A stretch of DNA of 64,000 bases from Halalkalibacter oceani (GCF_023715605.1 NZ_JAMBOL010000013.1:1-64000), one strand, 5' to 3'; shown: positions 24,620 to 33,694, numbered from the stretch's first letter. The notes: generated by a model not told the origin, from the letters alone. Program-made: numbers and translations.

Positions 24620-25892
24620 GATTCGGAAGCCACAATGTCAAAAATGGTAGATAAGTTATTAACAATACATTCGTAATCAAAACCGCTAAAAAGATCGCCA
24701 ACGGCCTGAAAAGCTGATCGATTCTCAGCTTCGCAATCTGACAAGCAACAAACAGATTGACCCCTACAGGCGGTGTAACCATTCCGATTGCCAGGTTGAC
24801 AATCATCACAATCCCGAAATGAATCGGATCGATGCCAAACTGGACAGCAATCGGTGCAAGAATCGGCCCTAAAATAATAATCGCCGCCAAGGTTTCCATG
24901 AACATCCCTGTTATAAACAGGAGGATATTAACGAGAATGAGAAAGACGATCGGGCTGTCTGAGATTTGCGCTATTGTTTCTGCAACCATATGAGGCACTT
25001 GATTAATCGTCAGGATATAACCGAAAATCGAGGCAAACCCGACGAGCAGAAGAATAATCCCGGTCGTGACCGCCGCCTTACCAAGGATGTCGCCGATATC
25101 TTTCATTGTAATTTCGCGGTAAATAAAATAGCCGACGATAAAACCATAGACAACCGCTACAACTGCCGCCTCTGTCGGAGTAAAGAGGCCAAAGTAAATT
25201 CCGCCAAGAATTATGATCGGCATCAAGAGCGCCCAGAAAGCATCCTTAAACGCTTTCCACAGCTCTTTAAACCAGCTGCCTTTGTCAATTTGCGTGACTT
25301 CATCAAAGCCTTTTATTTTAGCTACAATTGAAACCGTTATCATTAATGACAAGCCGATTAAAATGCCGGGAACGATGCCGGCAAGAAACAAGCCACCGAT
25401 TGAAACATTGGCTACCAGTCCATAGACGATCATCGAAATAGAAGGAGGAATAATAACGCCCAATTCACCGGATGACGCCGTCAAAGCGGTCGCGAAATTT
25501 CGCGGATAGCCTTTTTTCTCCATTGATGGGATCATGACCGAGCCAATTGCCGCAGTTGTTGCCGACGAAGAACCTGACATTGTTGAAAAAAACATCGTCG
25601 TCAGAACCGAGGCAGCCCCCAGCCCCCCTCTGAACCAGCCGACAAGCACATTCGCCAAAGCGAGCAGCCGTTTGGCAATGCCGCCTTTCTGCATCAACGC
25701 ACCTGCGAGAATGAAAAACGGAACAGCCATTAATGAAAACTTATCCAGTCCTTCGAAAACCTTTTGGGCAACAACGCCAATCGCTTTGCCTTCCAGCTGC
25801 AACAGCAAAATCGATGAAAGCCCGAGCGAGATCGCGATCGGCACCCCGATTATAAATAAAACACCAAGTAACAAAAACAATTTCAAAGTCAT
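24615..25892 (-). CDS. dctM: TRAP transporter large permease (DctM)
   Basis: A 425-residue integral membrane protein with about 12 helices, the ion-coupled permease of a TRAP system. Signatures: PFFILAGALMQKGGI, SGSSSATTAAIGSVMIPSMEKKGYP, GELGVIIPPSISMIVYGLVA and GIVMIVNLAIGMVTPPVGVNLFV. Known TRAP systems are usually driven by sodium. ATG behind AAAGGAGGGG. Gene order is Q-M-P, with dctQ upstream by 26 bases. Confidence 0.95.
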   Translation of the reverse strand: MTLKLFLLLGVLFIIGVPIAISLGLSSILLLQLEGKAIGVVAQKVFEGLDKFSLMAVPFFILAGALMQKGGIAKRLLALANVLVGWFRGGLGAASVLTTMFFSTMSGSSSATTAAIGSVMIPSMEKKGYPRNFATALTASSGELGVIIPPSISMIVYGLVANVSIGGLFLAGIVPGILIGLSLMITVSIVAKIKGFDEVTQIDKGSWFKELWKAFKDAFWALLMPIIILGGIYFGLFTPTEAAVVAVVYGFIVGYFIYREITMKDIGDILGKAAVTTGIILLLVGFASIFGYILTINQVPHMVAETIAQISDSPIVFLILVNILLFITGMFMETLAAIIILGPILAPIAVQFGIDPIHFGIVMIVNLAIGMVTPPVGVNLFVACQIAKLRIDQLFRPLAIFLAVLITNVLLITYLPFLTLWLPNL

Positions 25893-25918
25893 TAATCTAC
25901 CCCTCCTTTACACTTTCT

Positions 25919-26458
25919 TTAATCTAAAGATTCGTAGGCTTCATCTTCCATTGAAACAAATCGGATATCGCCTTTTTTGAGGAAGACATTAATGAATAAT
26001 GTGATCAAATTCAACGTTCCTAATAAAGCGCCAATCGGCATCGAAAGATAGACAGCCAGCATCGGAATCCCCATAACAGGTGACGTCTGTCTCCCGCCCT
26101 GATTCAGCGCAAACTCAAAGCCTAAGTAAAGTAAATATCCAAAGAAGACCATCGTCAGCAAATGAGCACCGGTTTTCAGCGCCTTGCCTAAGCTCGCCGG
26201 CAAGGAATGAATCAGCACCTCGAGTGCGATCAGCTTATCTGTCCTGACGGCGACAGCTCCTCCGATAAAAACAGACCAAATCATTAAATACCTTGCCAGT
26301 TCCTCCGTCCACGGCACAGACAGGCGAATATCCATCGCCGTGAAGACAAAACGAACGAGCACCTGTAAAAAGATCGATAAAGTCATCACCGCGAACGCCG
26401 CACTAAGAGAGATGACAGCGAAGCGGTTTAAACGATCAACCAATCTGACGAACCCCAT
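25919..26458 (-). CDS. dctQ: TRAP transporter small permease (DctQ)
   Basis: A 179-residue protein with four membrane helices and the family pattern RLNRFAVISLSAAFAVMTLSIFLQVLVRFV, then the PWTEELARYLMIWSVFIGGAVAVR block and GFEFALNQGGRQTSPVMGIPM. It pairs with DctM. ATG 26458 follows AGGAGGGAAAGT; the longer frame to 26500 would overlap the lacI-type gene. Confidence 0.9.
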   Translation of the reverse strand: MGFVRLVDRLNRFAVISLSAAFAVMTLSIFLQVLVRFVFTAMDIRLSVPWTEELARYLMIWSVFIGGAVAVRTDKLIALEVLIHSLPASLGKALKTGAHLLTMVFFGYLLYLGFEFALNQGGRQTSPVMGIPMLAVYLSMPIGALLGTLNLITLFINVFLKKGDIRFVSMEDEAYESLD

Positions 26459-26472
26459 ACTTTCCCTCCTCC

Positions 26473-27519
26473 TTATTTTTCCTGAACAGTAGCGCCACAT
26501 GTTTTTCGGATAATTAACTGTGGGCTTAATTTAATTTGCCATGAATTCAATTCAGAAGGCGGCAAATTATTTTCCTGTTCATCAATTTTCTGCATCAGCC
26601 TTTCCACTGCCAGCTTTGACATTTCCTCTACGGCCTGATTAACCGTCGTCAGACCGATAAAGCTGTGACCAGACAGGCGAATGTTATCAAAGCCGACAAT
26701 TGCTACTTCTTCAGGAACGCGATAGCCGAGCTCCGACAAGCATTCCATTGCCTCCATTGCGATGAAATCGGCCGAAGTAAAGATCGCAGTCGGCTTGATT
26801 TTATCGCTGTACATCACCCGGATCGCCTCTCTAACTTTCGTTTCGATGTTTTTAAAGCCCACCTCGTGCATTAAATGGGGATAGACTTTCAATCCATTGA
26901 CCGCGAGCGCCTTATGATAGCCTTCAAGCCGGCTCTCGACCGTCTCGGATTCACTTGAGCCGTAAACCATACTAATCCGTTTATGGCCGAGCCGAATTAA
27001 GTGACTCACTGCTTCAAAGGCACCTTTATAGTTGTCCTGGACGATATAATCCACTTGCTTCCGCTTGTTCTTCCGGTTGTACAGCACATATGGAATCTGA
27101 CTGTGATCCAGCTGCTCTATGAGCCTATGATCATCCTTGTACATCGAGCCGATGATGATCCCATCGACCCGTTTCGCAATCAGAAAGGCGATATATTCTG
27201 CCATCTTGCTCGACTTTTCTTCGTTGACATACAGCATGACATGACTATCAAACTTTGAAGCTTCTTTTACAATACATTCTGCGCTTTCAGCAAAAAACGG
27301 ATTATCTAGCCCGCCGACTATGAGACCAATTGTAAACGTTCTTTTTTTAATCATGCTTCTCGCGATAAGATCAGGGTAGTACTTGTACTGATCGATCACC
27401 TCCTGAACTTTCTTTTTCGTCCTTTCCTTCACAAAAGGATAGTTGTTAATCACACGGGACACCGTAGCTGTCGATACGCCTGCTTTTTTGGCAATGTCTT
27501 TCATCGTTGGTTTATGCAT
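26473..27519 (-). CDS. LacI-family transcriptional regulator
   Basis: A 348-residue regulator. HTH at residues 6-25 (MKDIAKKAGVSTATVSRVIN), hinge region, then a periplasmic-binding-protein-like ligand domain (TIGLIVGGLDNPFFAE, RVDGIIIGSMY, AIFTSADFIAMEAMECL, EEVAIVGFDNI). First gene of the minus-strand catabolic cluster and almost certainly its local regulator; inducer presumably the TRAP substrate or a pathway intermediate. Three palindromes of LacI type lie within about 170 bases upstream, pointing to autoregulation. Confidence 0.95.
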   Translation of the reverse strand: MHKPTMKDIAKKAGVSTATVSRVINNYPFVKERTKKKVQEVIDQYKYYPDLIARSMIKKRTFTIGLIVGGLDNPFFAESAECIVKEASKFDSHVMLYVNEEKSSKMAEYIAFLIAKRVDGIIIGSMYKDDHRLIEQLDHSQIPYVLYNRKNKRKQVDYIVQDNYKGAFEAVSHLIRLGHKRISMVYGSSESETVESRLEGYHKALAVNGLKVYPHLMHEVGFKNIETKVREAIRVMYSDKIKPTAIFTSADFIAMEAMECLSELGYRVPEEVAIVGFDNIRLSGHSFIGLTTVNQAVEEMSKLAVERLMQKIDEQENNLPPSELNSWQIKLSPQLIIRKTCGATVQEK

Positions 27520-27554
27520 CGGGACACACTCACTTTTTTGTTTTTTCTACTATT

Positions 27555-27570
27555 TTGTAATCGTTTACAA
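27555..27570. promoter_or_regulatory. Palindromic LacI-type operator O1
   Basis: TTGTAATCGTTTACAA, about 36 bases before the regulator start codon. Fits the LacI/CcpA pattern with a central CG. Confidence 0.75.
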
Positions 27571-27582
27571 TTATCCATTTAC

Positions 27583-27598
27583 TTGTAAACGTTTACAA
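27583..27598. promoter_or_regulatory. Palindromic LacI-type operator O2, perfect
   Basis: TTGTAAACGTTTACAA is a perfect 16-bp palindrome. Its centre is 28 bases from that of O1, so two dimers could bind side by side and block transcription of the regulator and the operon. Confidence 0.8.
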
Positions 27599-27672
27599 AT
27601 AAACTGTTGTTCTTTCCTCCTTCGCCTCCTTTTCTTTCTCAAAGAAAGATTGTGTTTGCCTTCTTTTCATCT

Positions 27673-27688
27673 TTGTAATCGTTTGCAA
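27673..27688. promoter_or_regulatory. Palindromic LacI-type operator O3
   Basis: TTGTAATCGTTTGCAA, 90 bases upstream of O2 by centre distance; could support looping with O2. Confidence 0.65.
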
Positions 27689-27886
27689 AAACAGGCTTCT
27701 TTTTCGTAAATTCAGAATATTATAAGATGGCGTAATAGTCAAGTTCTTTTTTTAAAGGGCTGGAAAAAAGGAAAAAAAAAGCTTTTATCCCAGTCAAGCA
27801 CCTTTTCGTACCTTCTTTTAACGCTTATGAAGGGGAGACTCCCCGCAGCTGAAATAGACTTCGCTTTCCACGGGAAGCTGGTGAGC

Positions 27887-27928
27887 TTCTTCTTCGAGTT
27901 ACGAAAAAGGAAGGGGTTCAGTGGCTCC
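27887..27928. repeat. Relic of the MITE-like right end
   Basis: The segment CTTCTTCGAGTTACGAAAAA and the following bases through GTTCAGTGGCTCC match the right end of the 10.7-kb element. The left part is replaced by unrelated or diverged sequence. Confidence 0.5.
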
Positions 27929-28017
27929 ATACGTAACGGATTCAAGAGTGTGAAGTTGGTCTGTTTTACATATCGATTTTACATGATCCAAGCGGCTCGT
28001 CGCCCCCCTTCCTACGA

Positions 28018-28068
28018 TAAAAAAGAGGCGGGATAAAAGGTTGTTTTTTACCTTTTATCCCCGCCTCT
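28018..28068 (-). terminator. Strong hairpin terminator
   Basis: AGAGGCGGG-ATAAAAGG (28024-28040) pairs with CCTTTTATCCCCGCCTCT (28051-28068), one bulged G; a run of T follows on the minus strand. Ends transcription from the 28.4-kb gene. Confidence 0.75.
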
Positions 28069-28372
28069 AAGCAATGAGCGGAACCACCCCGATCTTTTTT
28101 AAAAACCCGCTGTGAGGAAGCTGCTGAAAAAGTGAAAATCGTACTTTTTCAGCAGCTTTTTAGTAATGAGCGTAGCCGTTGCCTGATTTTGAAAGCCTTG
28201 CTACGAGTGGGTTTTTCGTAGTAAGGCGCGCAACGCGCGGAGCCATTACTCTTCTTCGAGTTACGGAAAAAGAGGTTTTTCAGTGGCCTCGTTGTGAGTG
28301 GGTTTCTCACAACGGGCTTGTGGCGTGTGAAGCCATTGCCAGTAGGTCCAAAGCTAGTTTTGTCTCAAGCTC
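28039..28372. repeat. 334-bp composite repeat, copy A
   Basis: Nearly identical, in inverted orientation, to 44180-44513. It consists of an outer palindromic unit whose hairpin (AAGCCCGTTGTGAG / CTCACAACGGGCTT type) is split by a 174-bp MITE-like element at 28117-28290. Confidence 0.85.
28117..28290. mobile_element. MITE-like element, 174 bp
   Basis: Same ends as the 10.7-kb element (GAAGCTGCTGAAAAA ... TTTTTCAGTGGCCTC). Flanking octamers GCTGTGAG and GTTGTGAG match at 7 of 8, a slightly decayed target duplication. Reading frames that cross it are not credible genes. Confidence 0.85.
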
Positions 28373-28427
28373 AATGTTACGATGTTTTTGACGTTTTCAT
28401 TTTTCAAATAGAAGAATGGCAAGGCGG

Positions 28428-28886
28428 CTATTCGCTTTCGACGACTTTTTCCTTTAGCAGCTTGTTTCTCAGCTCATATTGCGCAAAAAGTTCGGTCAGC
28501 AATTGACTGATTTGTTCCTCATCCCGTTTCTTCACCGCTTCAAGAAACGCCTTCTGCAGCTTCTCATGTTGAGCCGCCCATTCTTTTTCCTGCTTTGATT
28601 CGGCGAGCAGCTCCCGCTTTTGCGCTTCATTGATCGCTTTCAGCAAAAGATCGCGCTCTTTTTTGATATTCTGCCAGCGCTCCACCTCATGCGGCCGATT
28701 TTTTTCAGCAAGCAGCTCGTAATAATAATCGATGTGATCATTGATTCCTTCCGCGCATGGCCATGGTCTTTCCTCTTCGCTCTCCGCTTGCTCCGCCTGA
28801 ACAAAATCAGACAAGCTGACAGCGGTCAGCGCTGCGGTGATACCGACTATTTGCAGCACGAGAAACAACCTCCAAAACTGTTTCAC
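28428..28886 (-). CDS. Secreted or membrane-anchored helical protein, unknown
   Basis: A 152-residue protein. Residues 1-31 look like a signal peptide or anchor (two basic residues, then LFLVLQIVGITAALTAVSL, possible cleavage after VQA). The remainder is highly charged (Glu/Lys/Gln) and predicted helical or coiled coil, with a single Cys at about residue 44. No family recognised. Located between bkdB and the catabolic cluster, with its own terminator beyond the repeat. Probably outside the cytoplasm. Confidence 0.6.
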   Translation of the reverse strand: MKQFWRLFLVLQIVGITAALTAVSLSDFVQAEQAESEEERPWPCAEGINDHIDYYYELLAEKNRPHEVERWQNIKKERDLLLKAINEAQKRELLAESKQEKEWAAQHEKLQKAFLEAVKKRDEEQISQLLTELFAQYELRNKLLKEKVVESE

Positions 28887-28974
28887 AGATGATCATTCCT
28901 TCCACGTTTTAGTAGTAGAATAACCATCATTGTTAAAAACATGCATCCGTTACAAGCAGCCCTCGCCGCTCCTC

Positions 28975-30234
28975 TTAATAAAGCGAAATCGTCTCGGCAT
29001 TCATCTGCTCGAGCCGTTGCTTCACACTTGCCAGAAATCTGCCGCACACTAAGCCGTCAAGGACGCGGTGATCGAGCGAAAGGCAGAGATTGACCATGCT
29101 TCTGATCGCAATCATATCTCCGCTCTCCGACTCAATTACGACGGGACGTTTAACGATTGATTCAACGGACAAAATCGCCGCCTGTGGATGGTTAATAATC
29201 GGCGTTGACAAAATCGAACCAAATGAGCCGGTGTTATTAATCGTAAACGTGCCGCCCTGCATATCGGTCTGCGCCAGCTTACCGGAACGGACCTTCATCG
29301 CCAGCTCGTTCACCTCACGCGCCAGACCTTTGATTGACTTCTCGTCAGCGTGCTTGATTACCGGTACAAATAACGCATCTTCTGTCGCTACGGCCAGAGA
29401 AATATGAATATCCTTTTTCTGAATGATTTTATCTTCTGCCCACATTGCATTCAGCTGTGGGTACTCTTTCAGAGCTTCCACTGCCGCTTTAATAAAAAAC
29501 GGGAGAAAGGTCAGGCTGTGCCCTTCTTTTTCTTTGAATGCCGCTTTTTGTTGATCGCGATAACGGACAAGATTTGTCACGTCGACTTCAACCGTCATCC
29601 AGGCATGTGGTGTTTCCCGCTTGCTTTTCACCATGTTGGCGGCGATCGCTTTGCGCACGCCGGAAATTGGAATCTCCAGATCACCCTCGGTGCTTTGGAT
29701 CGGCTCAGCTGTGCGCGACTTCGGCTCAGTTCCCGTTTCTGACCGAGCTGGTGCTTCCGCATTAGCCACCGGGACCGTTCCTTCATCAATCAGCTTTTGG
29801 ATATCCTTGCGGGTAATCCGCCCGCCTTTTCCAGAGCCGGTTACTTGTGTCAGATCAATCCCGTGCTCCTGCGACATTTTTAACACGGCAGGTGAATAGC
29901 GATGCTTCTGTGACGGTGCCGCCGAATCGCTTTCCGGCTTTGTCGGCTCGGGCTGCGGCACGGCAGCGTCTTGCTGTTCGCCCTTTGGCTCTGTGCCTTC
30001 GACGTCAATTGTGCAGATGACGACGCCAACCTCTACCGTCTCGTCCTCCTGGACAAGCAATTCTTTAATAATCCCTGTGTAGGAGGAAGGTACCTCGGCA
30101 TTGACTTTATCTGTCATGACTTCAGCAATGGGATCATACTTGTTCACATGGTCTCCCGGACTAACGAGCCATTTGCTGATCGTTCCTTCCGTTACACTTT
30201 CCCCAAGCTGAGGCATTTTCATTTCAGTTGCCAC
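28975..30234 (-). CDS. bkdB: Branched-chain 2-oxoacid dehydrogenase E2 (dihydrolipoyl acyltransferase)
   Basis: A 419-residue E2. Lipoyl domain (residues 1-80, lipoyl Lys43 in MTDKVNAE), Pro/Glu/Ser-rich linker, peripheral-subunit-binding domain (HRYSPAVLKMSQEHGIDLTQ then GRITRKDI, about 115-150), and a C-terminal catalytic domain ending with the DHRVLDG active-site motif. It moves the branched acyl group from E1 to CoA. GTG 30234 follows GAGGTGA; the longer ATG frame to 30270 overlaps bkdAB. Last gene of the bkd operon. Confidence 0.95.
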   Translation of the reverse strand: MATEMKMPQLGESVTEGTISKWLVSPGDHVNKYDPIAEVMTDKVNAEVPSSYTGIIKELLVQEDETVEVGVVICTIDVEGTEPKGEQQDAAVPQPEPTKPESDSAAPSQKHRYSPAVLKMSQEHGIDLTQVTGSGKGGRITRKDIQKLIDEGTVPVANAEAPARSETGTEPKSRTAEPIQSTEGDLEIPISGVRKAIAANMVKSKRETPHAWMTVEVDVTNLVRYRDQQKAAFKEKEGHSLTFLPFFIKAAVEALKEYPQLNAMWAEDKIIQKKDIHISLAVATEDALFVPVIKHADEKSIKGLAREVNELAMKVRSGKLAQTDMQGGTFTINNTGSFGSILSTPIINHPQAAILSVESIVKRPVVIESESGDMIAIRSMVNLCLSLDHRVLDGLVCGRFLASVKQRLEQMNAETISLY

Positions 30235-30250
30235 GTATCTCACCTCATTT

Positions 30251-31234
30251 CTAAAATTCAGCCAGTTCACGCATTGCTTTTTCTACTTTATCCGGATTGA
30301 TCATAAAAAATTTCTCCATCGTCGGCGCATACGGCATCGCCGGAATATCCGGACCAGCTAACCGCTGAATCGGCGCATCAAGATCGAACAAACAATGCTC
30401 GGCGATAACCGCGGCCACTTCACTCATAATGCTGCCTTCCTTATTGGCCTCTGTGACGAGCAGCACTTTCCCGGTCTTGCGTGCCGCTTCGATCACCGCC
30501 TCCTGATCAAGCGGATAGACCGTACGTAAATCGAGAATATGCGCCTGAATACCGTCCTTTTCAAGCCGTTCCGCCGCCTGCAGGGCAAAATGCACCGCCA
30601 GGCCGTATGTGATGACGGTAATATCGTCGCCTTCCCGCTTTACATCAGCTTTTCCAATTGGCAGTGTGTATTCTTCTGCCGGAACTTCGCCTTTAATCAA
30701 ACGGTAGGCCCGCTTATGCTCAAAAAACAAAACGGGGTCATCGGAACGAATCGCCGCTTTCAGTAGTCCTTTCACATCATAAGGAGTTGACGGCATGACA
30801 ATTTTCAAGCCCGGTACATTGGCAAAAATCGCTTCGACTGATTGCGAATGATACAGGGCGCCATGCACGCCACCCCCATATGGAGCGCGGATCGTGATCG
30901 GACATTGCCAATCATTATTGGAACGATAACGGACTTTAGCCGCTTCAGAGATAATTTGGTTGACAGCCGGCATAATAAAATCGGCAAATTGCATTTCGGC
31001 CACCGGGCGCATACCGTACATCGCCGCGCCGACCCCGACGCCGGCAATCGCCGATTCAGCTAGCGGCGTATCGATTACTCGCTCTTCGCCAAACTGCTCG
31101 TACAAGCCATTCGTCGCACGGAAAACACCGCCGCGTGCTCCGACATCCTCCCCTAAAATGAATACATCCTGATCGCGTTCCATCTCCTCGCGGAGAGCTT
31201 GCGTCACTGCTTCGATATATGAAATTACTGGCAT
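30251..31234 (-). CDS. bkdAB: Branched-chain 2-oxoacid dehydrogenase E1 beta
   Basis: A 327-residue transketolase-like beta subunit: SYIEAVTQALREEMERD, LGEDVGARGGVFRATNGL, DTPLAESAIAGVGVGAAMYGMRPVAE, and IRAPYGGGVHGALYHSQSVEA, with a C-terminal transketolase C domain (DLRTVYPLDQEAV). It forms the E1 heterotetramer with BkdAA, decarboxylating 2-oxo acids from Val, Leu and Ile. 18 bases from bkdAA. Confidence 0.95.
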   Translation of the reverse strand: MPVISYIEAVTQALREEMERDQDVFILGEDVGARGGVFRATNGLYEQFGEERVIDTPLAESAIAGVGVGAAMYGMRPVAEMQFADFIMPAVNQIISEAAKVRYRSNNDWQCPITIRAPYGGGVHGALYHSQSVEAIFANVPGLKIVMPSTPYDVKGLLKAAIRSDDPVLFFEHKRAYRLIKGEVPAEEYTLPIGKADVKREGDDITVITYGLAVHFALQAAERLEKDGIQAHILDLRTVYPLDQEAVIEAARKTGKVLLVTEANKEGSIMSEVAAVIAEHCLFDLDAPIQRLAGPDIPAMPYAPTMEKFFMINPDKVEKAMRELAEF

Positions 31235-31252
31235 TGCCTCATTTCCCCCTTC

Positions 31253-32245
31253 CTAATCTGCATAGACGTAGCGCAGCGCATCTTCCGGATCAGCATACGG
31301 CGCCTGCTCGGCGTACTCCGTTGCCTCGTCGATCACCTTCGCCATCCGCGCCTCCATCTCGTTCTTCAGCTCATCTGTCAGCAGGCCAACCTCGCGCAAA
31401 TACGTCTCAAAGGTAAAAATCGAATCAAGCTTCTTCGCTTCTTCAACTTCATCCTGGTCGCGGTAGGCACGGTCATCATCATCGCTGGAATGAGGCGTCA
31501 AGCGGTACGAAACGGTCTCGATCAACGTCGGCCCCTCGCCGTTTCTTGCCCGGTCAGCTGCCGCTTTGACAGCTTCATAGACTGCTAATGGGTCATTCCC
31601 GTCGACTGTAAAGCCGGGCATTCCATAGCCAATTGCACGGTCCGACACCTGCTTGCAGGCGAGCTGCTTTTCAATCGGGACGGAAATCGCGTATTTATTA
31701 TTTTCGCACATAAAGATGACCGGCAGTTTGTGAACACCGGCAAAATTAGCCCCTTCATGGAAATCTCCCTGATTGGAAGAGCCTTCCCCAAAGGTCGTGA
31801 AGGTGATAAAATCCTCGCCCTTCATTTTTCCGGCAAGCGCGATGCCTACAGCATGAGGGACTTGCGTCGTCACCGGGGAAGAGCCTGTGACGATCCGATT
31901 TTTTCTTTGGCCAAAATGGCCTGGCATTTGCCGCCCACCCGAATTCGGGTCTTCTGCTTTGGCAAAGCCTGACAACATTAAATCACGGGCCGTCATGCCA
32001 AATGTCAACACGACACCCATGTCGCGGTAATATGGCAAAATATAGTCCTTCTCGCGATCAAGCGCAAAGGCAGCCCCGACTTGGGCCGCTTCCTGCCCTT
32101 GACATGAGATGACGAAGGGAATCTTACCAGCGCGGTTTAAGAGCCACATCCGCTCATCGATGCGGCGCGCCAGCAGCATTGTCTCAAACATTTCCAGTAC
32201 CTTTTCATCGCTAAGTCCTAAAGCATTATGGCGATTATCAGTCAT
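31253..32245 (-). CDS. bkdAA: Branched-chain 2-oxoacid dehydrogenase E1 alpha
   Basis: A 330-residue thiamine-diphosphate subunit. TPP/Mg motif GEGSSNQGDFHEGANFAG ... CENNKYAIS (the family variant of GDG-NN), ARRIDERMWLLNRAGKIPF, CQGQEAAQVGAAFAL and phosphorylation-loop-like YRLTPHSSDDDDRAYR. Cytosolic E1 component with BkdAB. 27 bases after lpdV; cotranscribed. Confidence 0.95.
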   Translation of the reverse strand: MTDNRHNALGLSDEKVLEMFETMLLARRIDERMWLLNRAGKIPFVISCQGQEAAQVGAAFALDREKDYILPYYRDMGVVLTFGMTARDLMLSGFAKAEDPNSGGRQMPGHFGQRKNRIVTGSSPVTTQVPHAVGIALAGKMKGEDFITFTTFGEGSSNQGDFHEGANFAGVHKLPVIFMCENNKYAISVPIEKQLACKQVSDRAIGYGMPGFTVDGNDPLAVYEAVKAAADRARNGEGPTLIETVSYRLTPHSSDDDDRAYRDQDEVEEAKKLDSIFTFETYLREVGLLTDELKNEMEARMAKVIDEATEYAEQAPYADPEDALRYVYAD

Positions 32246-32272
32246 GCTTGTGTCCTCCTTTTGCTTACTCCT

Positions 32273-33694
32273 TTATAAATGAATGGCCTTTCCTTCGACG
32301 GCGAGCGCCGCCTCGCCGACTATTTCAGAAAGCGTTGGGTGAGGGTGAATCATATCGGCGATTTCAAGGTGGGACGCATCGACCACCTTCGCCAATGCCG
32401 CCTCCGAAATCATATCGGTCACATGCGGCCCGATCATATGAATCCCAAGGACGTCGTCATTGGACGCATCAACGATCATTTTGGCGAAGCCGTCTGTTTC
32501 GCCGTAGACGAGCGCTTTTCCAATTGCCTTAAACGGAAACGTCGCTGTTTTGATCGTGTGGCCTTGCCGCACCGCTTCGGCTTCTGTCAAGCCGACACTC
32601 GCCATTTCAGGCTGGCTGTAGATACATTTAGCAACGGTCTGATAGTTCAGTGCCTCCGGCTGTTTTCCCGCTAGATGATCGACAGCGATGATTCCTTCAT
32701 GCGAAGCGACATGGGCCAGCTGCAGGCCGCCGATGACATCACCGATCGCATAAATATGCGACTCTTTCGTTTGATACCATTCATTGACGGCAATTCCCCC
32801 ATTTTCAACGGCGATTTCGGTGTTTTCCAGCCCGAGATCATTCACATTTGCCGCCCGTCCGACTGAGACAAGCAACTGGTCGGCGGTCAGCCTGATTTCC
32901 TCTCCTTGATGATCGGCCTTTATTTGAACGCCCGCGCCCTTTTTCAAGGTTTCCGGCATGATTTTCGCGTTGGTGTAAAGCTTAATCCCCTTTTTTTGCA
33001 TCAATCTCGCCGCTTCGTTGGCAATATCAGCATCCTCGGTTGGCAATATTTGCTTGGCATATTCGACGACGGTCACTTCTACTCCGAAGTCATGCAAGAG
33101 GGAGGCCCACTCCATTCCAATCACTCCTCCCCCGACAATGATGATCGAAGAAGGCAGCTCCGTCAACGCGAGCGCCTCATCTGAAGTGAGAACATACGTC
33201 CCGTCCGGCTCCAGTCCTGGTAAGATTTTTGGCGCGGAGCCTGTTGCGATGATCACGTTTTTCGGGATAAGCATCGTATTTTCCTGCCCGTCCGTCCGTT
33301 CAACTGAAATCGTCCCCGGGGTTGGCGAGAAAATCGAAGGACCTAAAATCCGCCCTTTCCCTTCGTAAACGGCAATTTTTCCTTTTTTCATCAAGTGCTG
33401 GACACCGCGGTACAGCTGATCGACAATCTGCTGTTTGCGCTTCTGGACATTCGCAAAATTAAACGTCACTTCGCCCGTTTCCACGCCAAATTCGCCGGCC
33501 CGTTTGGCAGTTGTGAGCACTTCTGCGCTTCTTAGCAGCGCTTTGCTTGGAATACAGCCTTTATGGAGACATGTGCCGCCCAGTTTTTCTTTTTCGACAA
33601 CAGCGACTTTCAAACCGTGCTGCGCCGCCCTGATGGCCGCCACATAGCCTCCCGTTCCTGCTCCTAACACGACAAGATCATATTCTTCAGCCAC
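32273..33694 (-). CDS. lpdV: Dihydrolipoamide dehydrogenase E3 of the bkd complex
   Basis: A 473-residue flavoprotein disulfide reductase. FAD motif GAGTGGYVAA (11-20), redox-active CLHKGC (Cys42 and Cys47), NAD motif GGGVIGMEWA, and a C-terminal dimerisation domain with the catalytic HPHPTLSE. It reoxidises dihydrolipoamide on BkdB with NAD. Next to bcd, 18 bases away. Confidence 0.95.
   Translation of the reverse strand: MAEEYDLVVLGAGTGGYVAAIRAAQHGLKVAVVEKEKLGGTCLHKGCIPSKALLRSAEVLTTAKRAGEFGVETGEVTFNFANVQKRKQQIVDQLYRGVQHLMKKGKIAVYEGKGRILGPSIFSPTPGTISVERTDGQENTMLIPKNVIIATGSAPKILPGLEPDGTYVLTSDEALALTELPSSIIIVGGGVIGMEWASLLHDFGVEVTVVEYAKQILPTEDADIANEAARLMQKKGIKLYTNAKIMPETLKKGAGVQIKADHQGEEIRLTADQLLVSVGRAANVNDLGLENTEIAVENGGIAVNEWYQTKESHIYAIGDVIGGLQLAHVASHEGIIAVDHLAGKQPEALNYQTVAKCIYSQPEMASVGLTEAEAVRQGHTIKTATFPFKAIGKALVYGETDGFAKMIVDASNDDVLGIHMIGPHVTDMISEAALAKVVDASHLEIADMIHPHPTLSEIVGEAALAVEGKAIHL

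Noticed and set aside
28179-28506. Reading frames through the 28-kb repeat
   Set aside because: They translate the MITE and composite repeat; no ribosome-binding site and not conserved in the 44-kb copy.
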